Positions 15,220 to 24,361 of a stretch of DNA of 24,480 bases are shown here, in pieces. This stretch comes from JBOHNM01 sp050730675. Its GTDB lineage: Bacteria; Planctomycetota; Phycisphaerae; Phycisphaerales; UBA1924. Location: positions 1 through 24,480 of the forward strand of contig JBOHNM010000053.1 of NCBI GenBank assembly GCA_050730675.1, in the 5' to 3' direction. Each line of letters opens with the position of its first letter. The stretch's first letter is position 1. The notes beneath the pieces were generated by a model. It searched no databases. It saw nothing but the letters and a program-made list of their open reading frames with translations, and was not told the DNA's origin. A program made the position numbers and the translations under genes.

Positions 15220-16320
15220 ATGCACCCAGTTCGGCCGAACCGATCCGCCCTCGCCATGCGCGCTCGTTGCGCTTGGATGGCGGCGTTGGTCTTGGCCTGC
15301 TGCTCGATGGGCGGCTGTGATGATCTTGAAGAGCAGGCCGAGTCGCCCAAGCCGATCGACGTCACGATGGTGATCGGCTCGGCCGGGGTCGGTCCCGGGC
15401 AGTTCGCGTCGCCGCGGGCGATGACGACCGACGGCGAGGCGCTGTGGGTGATCGACAAGCTGGCGCGGGTTCAGCGGATCGACCCGACGACCGGCCGGTG
15501 TACCTATTGGTTTCGGATGCCCGAGTGGGAGATCGGCAAGCCGACCGGCACCAGGGTTTTGCCGGGTCCGGAGGGTCAGCCAGCGATTTGGATCGCCGAC
15601 ACGCACTACCACCGGGTGATGATCTATGCCCTGCCGGGGACGGGCGAACTGTCAACGGATCCAGCCGTACCGATCCCGGAATCGAAGCCGCGGCTGATCG
15701 CGAGTTTCGGCGAGTACGGGACAGGGCTGGGGCAGTTCACGTACGTTTCCGATGTCGCGGTGCTGACGAAGCCTGACGGGAAGACCATCGAGCGCATCTA
15801 TGTCAGCGAGTATGGCGGGAATGACCGGATCACGGTCTTCGACGCGTCGTACAAGCCGCTGTTCAACTTCGGGAGCATGGGAAGCGGTGCGGGAAAGGCC
15901 GAGTTTGAGCGGCCGCAGGGGATGGTGGTGGTGAAGGGGCCCGATGGGCCGGAGCTGATCGTGACGGATTCGGTCAACCACCGGGTGGGGCGGTTCTCGC
16001 CGGAGGGGAAACTGATCGCGTGGCTGGGGCAGTCGCCGGCGGACCCGCCCGAGCCGAGCCGGGCGCCAGGGCGGTTCAGCCATCCGCGTGGCGTCGTGGA
16101 CTTCGGGGATGGGACGCTCCTGGTCACGGAGTTCGGGAACAACCGGCTGCAGCGGATCGACGCGGTGACGGGGCAATCGCTGGGGGTGTGGGGGCAGGGG
16201 GGGCGCAAACCGGGGCAATTGGGGCAGCCGTGGGCGGCCGCCGTGGTAGGAAAGACGGTTTATGCGCTCGACACGGGGAATAACCGGATCGAGGCGTTCG
16301 CGGCACCCAACAAGCGGTAG
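15220..16320 (+). CDS. NHL-type beta-propeller lipoprotein
   Basis: A 366-residue exported protein. GGAG lies 9 nt before the ATG at 15220; a second ATG at 15256 would start directly at the signal peptide (MRARCAWMAALVLACCSMGG), ahead of a lipobox-like MGGC. Lipid attachment at that Cys is likely but the -3 Met is not the favoured Leu. The rest is built of NHL-like blades: GPGQFASPRAMTTD, GLGQFTYVSDVAV, EFERPQGMVVV, GRFSHPRGVVDFGDGTLLVT with NNRLQRID, and PGQLGQPWAAAVV with GNNRIEAF. Such six-bladed propellers bind proteins or ligands at the cell surface; none is identified here. It sits 73 bp before the start chosen for the VWA operon, so the two may be transcribed together. Confidence 0.88.
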   Translation: MHPVRPNRSALAMRARCAWMAALVLACCSMGGCDDLEEQAESPKPIDVTMVIGSAGVGPGQFASPRAMTTDGEALWVIDKLARVQRIDPTTGRCTYWFRMPEWEIGKPTGTRVLPGPEGQPAIWIADTHYHRVMIYALPGTGELSTDPAVPIPESKPRLIASFGEYGTGLGQFTYVSDVAVLTKPDGKTIERIYVSEYGGNDRITVFDASYKPLFNFGSMGSGAGKAEFERPQGMVVVKGPDGPELIVTDSVNHRVGRFSPEGKLIAWLGQSPADPPEPSRAPGRFSHPRGVVDFGDGTLLVTEFGNNRLQRIDAVTGQSLGVWGQGGRKPGQLGQPWAAAVVGKTVYALDTGNNRIEAFAAPNKR

Positions 16321-16393
16321 CGGCGGCGGGCGATTTCTGCGAGAATCGGCGGGGTGGGCGGCGCACAGGACTGGACGAACGGCGCGTGATGAC

Positions 16394-19300
16394 TTGCTGA
16401 CCTTCGAGCGACCAATCTGGCTGCTGCTGTTGATCCCGGCGATCCTGCTGGTGGTCTGGATCGGGCGCAAGAGCCTGAGCGGGATGGCGACCTGGACGCG
16501 CCGGGTGGCGCTGCTGATCCGCATCGCGGTGGTGACGCTGATCATCGGCGCCATCGCGGACCCGCAGTGGAAGCTGTTGGCCAAGGACGTGGCGGTCAAC
16601 CTGATCGTGGACGTCAGCCGCTCGATGCCCTCCAAGACGCAGGAGCGGCTGGCGGCGTACCTGGGCGCGGCGGCCAAGGGGCGCGAGTCCAACGAGAAGC
16701 TCAACGTCATCACGGCGGGGCGCGAGGGGCGGTTCCAGGTCCGCAACGTGGACGACCCGGGCAAGTTCGACATCGTGGACGTCGGCCGGACCGATGCCAC
16801 GAATCTGGGCGAGCCGGTGCGGTACACGATGGCGGCGATGCCGTCCGACGCGGCCAACCGGATCCTGATCGTTTCGGACGGCAACGAGACGATCCCGGGC
16901 GTGCTGGAGGCGGCCAAGGCAGCCAAGGCCGCGAACATCCCGATCGATGTGCTGCCGGTGAAGTACTCGCGCGAGGCGGAGGTGATCGTCGATCGGATGA
17001 TCACGCCGGCGACAGCCCGCCAGGGCGAGACGGCGTCGGTGCGCGTGGTGCTGACGGCGACCAAGCCGACGAGCGGGCGGCTGACGCTCATGCTCAACGG
17101 CACCCCGATCAAGCTCTCGGACGAGACGCCCGACGGCTCGGCGAAGATCGACCTGGTTGAAGGGGTGAACGTCCAGACGATCCCGATCTCCCTGCCGGGG
17201 ACGGGGCCGATGAACTTCGACGCGGTCTTCGAGGCGGTCGCGGGCGGCGACACGATGAGCGAGAACAACCGCGCCTCGTCGGTGACGTTCGTCGGCGGCG
17301 AGGGGCGGGTGCTGGTGCTGGTGAACTCGGCGCGGATGGACGAATCGCGCCAGCTCATGCAGGTGCTGGCCGAGTCGAGCATCAAGGCCAACGTGCGTCC
17401 GGCGAGCCAGGCGTGGAGCAGCCTCGCGGAGCTGGGGAGCTACGAGGCGGTGGTGCTGGTGAACACCTCGGCCGGCGAGTTCAGCATCGCCCAGCAGGAA
17501 GAACTCAAGGCGTACGCGCACGATCTCGGCGGCGGGCTGGTGATGATCGGCGGCGATGAGAGCTTCGGCGCCGGCGGGTGGATCGGCTCGCCGCTGACCG
17601 AGGCGCTGCCGATCAAGCTGGACCCGCCGCAGAAGCGGCAGATGCCGCGGGGCGCGCTGGTGCTGGCGATGCACAGTTGCGAGGTGCCCGAGGGCAACTA
17701 CTACGGCCGGCGCTGCTGCGAAGAGGCGATCAAGGCGCTGAGCGGCCAGGACATGGCGGGGATCATCGAGTTCAACTTCATGGGGGGCGACGGCTGGGTC
17801 TTCCCTCTGAAGGTGCTCGGCGACAAGTCGGCGGCGCTGCGTGCGGCCAACGCGCTGACGTACGGCGACATGCCGGACTTTGACGTGATCCTCCGCAACG
17901 CGCTGACGGACCTGAAGAAGGCGCAGGCCGGGCAGAAGCACGTGATCCTGATCTCCGACGGCGACCCGCAGCCGCCGGCGGACAGCCTGATCAAGGACTA
18001 CGTCGCGAGCAAGGTGTCGATCAGCACGGTGGCGGTCTTCCCGCACATGGGCCCGGGCTCGCCGGACCTGAAGAAGATGCGGAAGATCGCCGAGTCCACC
18101 GGCGGGCATTACTACGAGATCACCCAGGGTGGGCAGCTCAACGAGATCCCGCAGATCTTCATCAAGGAAGCGCAGACGGTGAAGCGCTCGTTGATCTGGG
18201 AGGGCGATCCGTTCGTGCCCAAGCTCTCCAACGCCGGCTCGGAGCCGATGCGCGGGATCACGCGGATGCCGCCGATCACGGGGTATGTCGTCGCGGCCGA
18301 CCGCGAGGGGCTGAGCGATGTGGTGCTGCGCGGGATGGAGAACGACCCGATCCTGGCGCAGTGGCAGCACGGCTTGGGGCGCGTGATCACGTACACGGGC
18401 GACGCCAGCAGCAAGTGGTCGGCGGCGTGGATGGGCTGGCCGCAGTTCAAGTCGTTCTGGGAGCAGCACATCCGCTGGGTGATGCGCCCGGCGGGGAGCC
18501 CGAACATTCGCGTGATCACCGAGGACAAGGGCGAGAACACGCAGATTATTGTGGAAGCGCTGGACGACAAGGGCGAGCGGCAGAACTTCCTGCGGTGGAA
18601 GGGGCGGATCGTCGATCCCGATCGTCAGGGCGGCGATGTGGAGCTGCGACAAGTGGGGCCCGGGCGCTACGAGGCGCTGGTGCCGACCAACAAGAGCGGT
18701 GCGTACACCGTCAGCATGGGGTACGAGCAGAACGACGGCACCGGGCCGGTTCGGCGCGGCAACGTGCAGGCCGCGATCACGCGCCCGTTCGCCGACGAGT
18801 TCCGGGCGCTCAAGGACAACTCGCCGCTGCTGGAGCAGATCGCCAAGATGACCGGCGGGCGCGTGCTGAGCGACGACCCAGCGAAGGCGGAGCTGTGGAG
18901 CAAGGAGAACCTGCACGTGCCGGTGAGCCTGCTGCCGATCTGGCTGAAGGTGGCGATCGCGGCGATCGCGGTCTTCCTGCTGGATGTGGCGGTGCGGCGC
19001 GTGCGGATCGATGTGCGGGCGATCGCCAAGGGCGTGGCCGGCGTGTTCAATAAGTCCAAGACGCGGGCGGCGGCGCAGACCGAGGGGCTGCGGGCGGCAC
19101 GCGAGAAGGCCCGCCAGATGATGGCCCAGGGCGAGGCGCAGGGGGCCGGCGGGGGGGCGGCGCTGGTGGGGACGTTCGAGTCGCTGGATGCCGGCAGTGC
19201 GGCCAGCCGCGGGACAAAGTTCGAGGCCAGCGCGGACGAGTTGAAGGCGGCCAAGCAGGCGGGGGATTTCTCGAAAGTGATCTTCTCGTCCAAGCCCGAG

Positions 19301-19426
19301 GCCGGGCGCGTGGATGCGGGCAAGCCCGCTGTGCCGGGAGAGCCGCAGGAGGCGAGCCTGTCGCGGCTGAAGAAGGCGAGGCAGCGGGCGCAGGAGGGGA
19401 TGGAGGAGGAGAAGAAGGACGAATAA
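16394..19426 (+). CDS. Membrane protein with VWA and glutamine-amidotransferase-like domains (1010 aa)
   Basis: Two membrane helices (about 6-24 and 38-56) precede a VWA domain with an intact metal site DVSRS (73-77). A beta-sandwich-like region follows (about 195-290), then an amidotransferase-like fold (LGGGLVMIGGDESFGAGGW at about 378-396). A second VWA-like region from about 418 has AMHSC in place of DxSxS and later HVILISDGDPQPP. A third helix near 850-870 is followed by a charged Ala/Lys/Glu-rich tail. The TTG at 16394 is chosen because it starts MLTFERPIWLLLLIP, the usual beginning of such proteins. An upstream ATG at 16262 would overlap the previous gene by 59 bp. It probably heads the MoxR operon and acts at the membrane, perhaps as a MoxR-assisted surface or sensor complex; that role is inferred. 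Its TAA stop touches the repeat element downstream. Confidence 0.88.
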   Translation: MLTFERPIWLLLLIPAILLVVWIGRKSLSGMATWTRRVALLIRIAVVTLIIGAIADPQWKLLAKDVAVNLIVDVSRSMPSKTQERLAAYLGAAAKGRESNEKLNVITAGREGRFQVRNVDDPGKFDIVDVGRTDATNLGEPVRYTMAAMPSDAANRILIVSDGNETIPGVLEAAKAAKAANIPIDVLPVKYSREAEVIVDRMITPATARQGETASVRVVLTATKPTSGRLTLMLNGTPIKLSDETPDGSAKIDLVEGVNVQTIPISLPGTGPMNFDAVFEAVAGGDTMSENNRASSVTFVGGEGRVLVLVNSARMDESRQLMQVLAESSIKANVRPASQAWSSLAELGSYEAVVLVNTSAGEFSIAQQEELKAYAHDLGGGLVMIGGDESFGAGGWIGSPLTEALPIKLDPPQKRQMPRGALVLAMHSCEVPEGNYYGRRCCEEAIKALSGQDMAGIIEFNFMGGDGWVFPLKVLGDKSAALRAANALTYGDMPDFDVILRNALTDLKKAQAGQKHVILISDGDPQPPADSLIKDYVASKVSISTVAVFPHMGPGSPDLKKMRKIAESTGGHYYEITQGGQLNEIPQIFIKEAQTVKRSLIWEGDPFVPKLSNAGSEPMRGITRMPPITGYVVAADREGLSDVVLRGMENDPILAQWQHGLGRVITYTGDASSKWSAAWMGWPQFKSFWEQHIRWVMRPAGSPNIRVITEDKGENTQIIVEALDDKGERQNFLRWKGRIVDPDRQGGDVELRQVGPGRYEALVPTNKSGAYTVSMGYEQNDGTGPVRRGNVQAAITRPFADEFRALKDNSPLLEQIAKMTGGRVLSDDPAKAELWSKENLHVPVSLLPIWLKVAIAAIAVFLLDVAVRRVRIDVRAIAKGVAGVFNKSKTRAAAQTEGLRAAREKARQMMAQGEAQGAGGGAALVGTFESLDAGSAASRGTKFEASADELKAAKQAGDFSKVIFSSKPEAGRVDAGKPAVPGEPQEASLSRLKKARQRAQEGMEEEKKDE

Positions 19427-19446
19427 CCACAGAGGACACAGAGTGA
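19426..19446 (+). repeat. Left inverted repeat of the 157-bp element
   Basis: The repeat begins with the last base of the VWA gene's TAA stop, so the insertion may have helped to set that gene's end. It differs from the right copy at two positions. Confidence 0.6.
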
Positions 19447-19561
19447 CAGAGTGACACAGAGAAAGGCATGAAGAGGGGTGAGTGATGGCGCGAGTGCGCC
19501 GCTGCGAGCGTCGAGCGTAACTGTTCGGCGGGTCGATTCGGGATCGGAAATCTAGTTGTCT

Positions 19562-19582
19562 TGACTCTGTGTCTTCTGTGGT
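19562..19582 (-). repeat. Right inverted repeat of the 157-bp element
   Basis: This copy reads ACCACAGAAGACACAGAGTCA on the minus strand and ends 23 bp before the moxR start codon, just upstream of its Shine-Dalgarno. Confidence 0.58.
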
Positions 19583-19605
19583 GAGACCGCCTTTCGGAGA
19601 TACCC

Positions 19606-20634
<1,029 letters not shown>

Positions 20635-20638
20635 GGGA

Positions 20639-20671
20639 TTTGCACGAAGGCGCGAAGATACGAAGGAAAGC
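20639..20671 (+). repeat. Left 33-bp inverted repeat of the GxxExxY cassette
   Basis: The repeat contains three 8-bp units (CACGAAGG, CGCGAAGA, TACGAAGG), preceded by TTTG and followed by AAAGC. It begins 4 bp after the moxR stop codon. The next 60 bp are A-rich and include further GCAAAG motifs. Confidence 0.8.
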
Positions 20672-20734
20672 AAAGACAAGAAAAGCGGGTAAGACACAAG
20701 CAGCGCAAAGCAAAGGCGTCGGGAGGATTTGGTT

Positions 20735-21208
20735 GTGGCGACATCGATGCGACGGCAGACCGAGTTGCCTGCGAAGGTCGAGGACCTTGCGCGACGGGTG
20801 ATTGGCTGCGCGATCGAGGTACATCGACGATTAGGTCCCGGGCTGCTCGAGAAGGTCTACGAGCGGGCGCTGGAGATTGAACTTCGACGGGCTGGGATTT
20901 CGGCTCGGACGCAGGTCACGGTTCCCGTGTACTACCGGGACGAGAAGATCGGCGAGCATGTGCTGGATATGGATGCCGAGGGTCTTATTGTGCTGGAATT
21001 GAAATCGGCGGAAGCGGTGAGTGTGGTGCATCGAGCCACAGTAATCTCGTACCTGCGCGTCGCCGATCGTCCCCTCGGGCTCATTATGAACTTCAACACC
21101 GCCGTTCTGAAAGACGGCATCGAGCGTTTCGTCAATCTGGATTGGTCCGGCCTCTCTTCCAGCCTTCCTTCGTCCCTTCGCGACTTCGTGCAAAATGAGA
21201 CGACTTGA
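20735..21208 (+). CDS. GxxExxY protein, PD-(D/E)XK nuclease-like
   Basis: The 157-residue product has the family signature G-L-L-E-K-V-Y (36-42) in GPGLLEKVYERALEIEL, and a PD-(D/E)XK-like core with D78/D80 (VLDMDAEG) and LELK (87-90). Both point to a small nuclease-fold protein; activity is unproven for the family as far as I know. The GTG at 20735 is chosen because GGAGG lies 8 nt upstream; the ATG at 20747 is 20 nt away and a TTG at 20729 is too near. The last dozen residues (SLPSSLRDFVQN) are encoded by the right inverted repeat, and the stop overlaps the DUF58 gene by 14 nt. Codon use differs from its neighbours: it includes the rare TTA at codon 33, with ATT, GGT and CGA codons, which supports transfer. 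Confidence 0.9.
   Translation: MATSMRRQTELPAKVEDLARRVIGCAIEVHRRLGPGLLEKVYERALEIELRRAGISARTQVTVPVYYRDEKIGEHVLDMDAEGLIVLELKSAEAVSVVHRATVISYLRVADRPLGLIMNFNTAVLKDGIERFVNLDWSGLSSSLPSSLRDFVQNETT
21162..21194 (-). repeat. Right 33-bp inverted repeat of the GxxExxY cassette
   Basis: On the minus strand it starts TTTGCACGAAG and differs from the left copy at four positions. It is translated as the C-terminus of the GxxExxY protein and ends directly at the DUF58 start codon. Confidence 0.8.
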
Positions 21209-22130
21209 GAACCCAACCCGACCCGAGAAGCTGGAAGACCTGCTGGATGCGCAGTTGGTGGCGCGGTTGTCGCAGCTTGATATCACCAGCCGCAAGGTGC
21301 TTTCGGGGAAGCTCAAGGGTGAGCGGCGGAGCAAGCGGCGCGGCGAGTCGGTGGAGTTTGCCGACCACCGGCAGTACGTCGTCGGCGACGATCTGCGGCA
21401 CATCGACTGGAACATCTTCGGGCGGCTCGACCGGCTGTTCCTCAAGCTCTTCCTCGAGGAGGAGGATCTGGCGCTGCACATCGTGCTCGACGGCTCGGGG
21501 TCGCACGATGCGGGAAACCCGAGCAAGTTCCTGCTCATGCAGAAGCTGGCGTGCGCGCTGGGGTACGTCGGGCTGGCGAACCTGCACCGGCTGACGGTGA
21601 CGACGATCGGCGGCGCGGCGCCCGACGGCACACCGGTGGGGATCTCGGCGATCCGCGACCTGCGCGGGCGGCGACGGCTGCAGGACCTGGCGCGGTACCT
21701 GCTGCAGCTGCGGCCGGGGGGCAACGCGAGCTTCACCGAGGGGTGCAAGCGGATCGCGCTGACGCGCAAGGGCAAGGGCGTGATGCTCGTGATGTCGGAC
21801 TTCCTCATCAAAGAGGGGTACGACACGGGGCTGCGGCTGCTGGTGGGGCGCGGGTACGACGTGTATGCGCTGCAGGTGCTGTCGCCGCAGGAACTGGAGC
21901 CGGACGTCGGCGGCGACCTGCGGCTGAAGGACTGCGAGGATGCGGACTTCGCGGACGTGACGATCTCGGCGCCGCTCCTGCGGGCGTACAAGAACCAGCT
22001 CGCGGCGTACTGCAAGCGGCTGGGCGATTTCTGTGCGCGGCGCGAGATCATCTTCTCGACGATTCCGTCGGGGACGCCGGTTGATGCACTGGTGCTGGAC
22101 TATCTGCGGCGAAGGGGGCTGGTGCGATGA
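21195..22130 (+). CDS. DUF58 domain protein (VWA-like, MoxR operon)
   Basis: The 311-residue product has the DUF58 hallmark RRGESVEFADHRQYVVGDDL followed by RHIDWNIFGRLDR (48-80), then a VWA-type metal motif LDGSGSH (98-104) and VMLVMSDFL further on. Proteins of this type are encoded beside MoxR and are thought to be its partners in assembling or activating membrane VWA complexes. The ATG at 21195 gives a family-like start (ENPTRPEKLEDLLDAQLVAR). The sequence before it is the inverted repeat of the cassette and has no Shine-Dalgarno, so translation probably depends on coupling to the overlapping GxxExxY gene. The 3' end overlaps the next gene by 4 nt (ATGA). Confidence 0.93.
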   Translation: MRRLENPTRPEKLEDLLDAQLVARLSQLDITSRKVLSGKLKGERRSKRRGESVEFADHRQYVVGDDLRHIDWNIFGRLDRLFLKLFLEEEDLALHIVLDGSGSHDAGNPSKFLLMQKLACALGYVGLANLHRLTVTTIGGAAPDGTPVGISAIRDLRGRRRLQDLARYLLQLRPGGNASFTEGCKRIALTRKGKGVMLVMSDFLIKEGYDTGLRLLVGRGYDVYALQVLSPQELEPDVGGDLRLKDCEDADFADVTISAPLLRAYKNQLAAYCKRLGDFCARREIIFSTIPSGTPVDALVLDYLRRRGLVR

Positions 22131-24274
22131 CCTTCCTCACCCCCCTCTACGGGATCATCGCGGGCGCCATCGCGATCCCGGCGCTGCTGATCCTGTACTT
22201 CCTGCGGCTTCGGCGCAACGAGATGGAGATCTCCAGCACGCTGCTGTGGAAGAAGGCGATCGAGGACCTGCAGGCCAACGCGCCGTTCCAGCGGCTGCGG
22301 AAGAACCTGCTGCTGTTCCTCCAGCTTGTGGTGCTGTGCGCGGCGGTGGTGGCGCTGGCGCAGCCGCAACTGCGGGCGGCGTTCGCCCCCGGAGTGCAGC
22401 ACGTGCTGCTGGTCGATCGCTCGGCCTCGATGCAGGCCACCGACGGCGACGAGAAGGACCCCACCTCGAAGCAGACGCGGCTGGAGGCAGCCAAGAAGGA
22501 TGCGCTGAAGATCATCGACGGGCTGCGCGAGCCGGGGGCCTTCGGGGCCAAGGGCGACCAGGCGATGGTCGTCTCGATGGATGTCGCGGGCACGGTGGTG
22601 CAGCAGTTCACCGACAACAAGAAGCTGCTGCGCGACGCGATCGAGCGCATCGAGCCGGCTGATACGGGCACGGCGATCGAGCCGGCGTTCAAGCTCGCCA
22701 AGGCTTTCTTGCCCAAGCGCACGTTCATCGACACCAAGACCAAGTCCGACGGCACCGAGGACCGCAAGCTGGTGACCCTCGACGAGCAGACCGTGGGTGA
22801 GGTCACGATCCACATCTTCTCCGACGGGCAGATCCCGGATGTCTCGCGGATCCGGCCGCAGGGCGGCGATGCGGACAAGCAGAAGGACGACACCGTCGTG
22901 TACCACGCGGTGGGCTCGCCCGAGGCGTGGAACCTGGGGATCGTGGCGCTGCGGGCAGAGCGGGCGTTCGACAAGCCGACCGAGGTGCAGGTCTTTGTGG
23001 GCGTGCAGAACACGGCGCACGAGTCCAAGAGCGTGGATGTGCAACTGGTGATCGACGGGCAGGTGGCGAGTGTGAAATCGATCACGCTGCCGCCGGCGAT
23101 CAAGTCGCAGGACATGCCGGGCGGCAAGACCGACGAGCAGCCGCATTGGATCCCCGCGTCGGGCGGCGTGATCTTCAAGGTTGAACGGCCGCAGGGGGGC
23201 GTGTTGTCGATCCAGCTCAAGCCGGAGACGCCGGATGTGCTGCCGTTGGATGACGAGGCGTTCCTGGTGATCCCGCCGGCGCGGCGGTTGGCGGTGGCGC
23301 TGATCACTCCCGGCAACGGGTTCCTGCGGAACATCCTGGAGCGGATGAACCTGAGCAAGCCGGTGCTGATCGTGCCGCCGGCGCAGGGGGAGGAGTTCCT
23401 GGCGAGCGAGCAGCGCAAGCAGTACGACGTGGTGGTGATGGACCGGTGGGCACCGTCGGCAGCGAGCGCGGGCAAGGAAGGGACGGGGTTCCCGCCGGGC
23501 AAGTTCCTGATGTTCGGCTCGCCGGCGCCGCCGATGGGCGTGGTGGCCGACGGCGCGCCGGAGCCGGCGATCGTGCTGACGTGGGAGCGGAACCATCCGA
23601 TCCTGCGGAACGTGGGGATGGAGAACCTGCAGATCGGCAAGTCGCCGCGGACCAAGGTGCCCGAGCGGGGGCTGGCGCGGGTGCTGGCGTCGGGCTCGGC
23701 GGGGCCGCTGATCTGCGAGGCGAGCAGCATCGAGTCGCGGGTGGTCTTCACGACGTTCGACCCGCTGGAATCGAACTGGCCGATCGACGCCGGTTATGTG
23801 GTGTTCATCCTGTCGGCGCTGACGCATTTGTCCACGGATGCGGGTGATTCGGGCGCGCTGCTGGTGCAGCCGGGCGGACAGATCGACCAGCGGTTGCCCG
23901 AGGGGGCCAAGGACGTCGAACTGCGCAAGCCGAACAAGAACGAGTCGGCGGACCAGATCGTTCTGTCGTCGGACAACCGGGCGACGGCGGGTCCGATCCT
24001 GAGCACGGGCATCTACACGCTTTCGTGGATCGGTCCGGCGATGGGGACCGACCAGGAGGTCAACGGGCGGGTGCGCCGGCCGATCGCCTCCAACCTGGCG
24101 AACGCGGAAGAGTCGGATATCTCGACACGCAACGTGCTCGACACGGCCTCGCGCCAGGTGGTGAAGGCCGACGAGGCGGAGGGCGTGCAGCGCTTGTGGC
24201 CGTGGCTGCTGCTGGGAGCGCTGGCGGTGATGCTCTTTGAGTGGTACATCTACAACCGCAAGGTGATGATCTGA
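22127..24274 (+). CDS. BatA-like membrane protein with VWA domain (715 aa)
   Basis: It begins with the BatA/aerotolerance-type N-terminus: a membrane helix at 6-27 ending LYFLRLRR, the EISSTLLWKKAIEDL stretch, and a second helix at about 60-79. A VWA domain with metal site DRSAS (97-101) follows, then a long region with beta-sandwich character (VQVFVGVQNTAHESKSVDVQ) and another from about 375 (RRLAVALITPGNGFL). A last helix near the C-terminus (LWPWLLLGALAVMLFEWYIY) leaves a short tail. It is most likely an inner-membrane partner of the MoxR ATPase and the DUF58 protein. The ATG overlaps the DUF58 stop, indicating coupled translation. The substrate or signal handled by the complex is unknown. 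Confidence 0.92.
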   Translation: MTFLTPLYGIIAGAIAIPALLILYFLRLRRNEMEISSTLLWKKAIEDLQANAPFQRLRKNLLLFLQLVVLCAAVVALAQPQLRAAFAPGVQHVLLVDRSASMQATDGDEKDPTSKQTRLEAAKKDALKIIDGLREPGAFGAKGDQAMVVSMDVAGTVVQQFTDNKKLLRDAIERIEPADTGTAIEPAFKLAKAFLPKRTFIDTKTKSDGTEDRKLVTLDEQTVGEVTIHIFSDGQIPDVSRIRPQGGDADKQKDDTVVYHAVGSPEAWNLGIVALRAERAFDKPTEVQVFVGVQNTAHESKSVDVQLVIDGQVASVKSITLPPAIKSQDMPGGKTDEQPHWIPASGGVIFKVERPQGGVLSIQLKPETPDVLPLDDEAFLVIPPARRLAVALITPGNGFLRNILERMNLSKPVLIVPPAQGEEFLASEQRKQYDVVVMDRWAPSAASAGKEGTGFPPGKFLMFGSPAPPMGVVADGAPEPAIVLTWERNHPILRNVGMENLQIGKSPRTKVPERGLARVLASGSAGPLICEASSIESRVVFTTFDPLESNWPIDAGYVVFILSALTHLSTDAGDSGALLVQPGGQIDQRLPEGAKDVELRKPNKNESADQIVLSSDNRATAGPILSTGIYTLSWIGPAMGTDQEVNGRVRRPIASNLANAEESDISTRNVLDTASRQVVKADEAEGVQRLWPWLLLGALAVMLFEWYIYNRKVMI

Positions 24275-24361
24275 GGCGGCGGCGGCCCCGATAACCGGCG
24301 GTTGGAGCGGGCCCAACTGGCGCGACTCAGGGCGGTGCGCGGCACGACCGATATCCGGGGC

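Larger units (their letters stand above)
19426..19582. mobile_element. 157-bp non-coding element with 21-bp inverted ends
   Basis: Left end 19426-19446 and right end 19562-19582 are inverted copies matching at 19 of 21 positions (core ACCACAGA then GACACAGAGT). The left end continues with degenerate copies of CACAGAG. A small GGCGC/GCGCC hairpin lies at 19487-19500. No gene is seen inside. The pattern suggests a miniature or decayed mobile repeat filling the gap between the VWA gene and moxR. Similar CACAGAG repeats are familiar to me as dispersed intergenic sequence in many environmental genomes, but that is recollection. Confidence 0.55.
20639..21194. mobile_element. GxxExxY cassette bounded by 33-bp inverted repeats
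   Basis: The 33-bp ends 20639-20671 and 21162-21194 are inverted copies matching at 29 positions. The cassette starts 4 bp after the moxR stop and ends at the base before the DUF58 ATG, so it fills exactly the gap between two genes that are normally adjacent. It carries one gene, for a GxxExxY protein, whose last residues are encoded by the right repeat. No target-site duplication is evident. No transposase is encoded, so any movement would need the GxxExxY protein itself or help from elsewhere. Confidence 0.7.

Noticed and set aside
16124..18916. 930-codon open frame on the minus strand
   Set aside because: It is composed of Arg/His/Leu/Gln-rich sequence with no fold signature, antisense to the VWA/amidotransferase gene.
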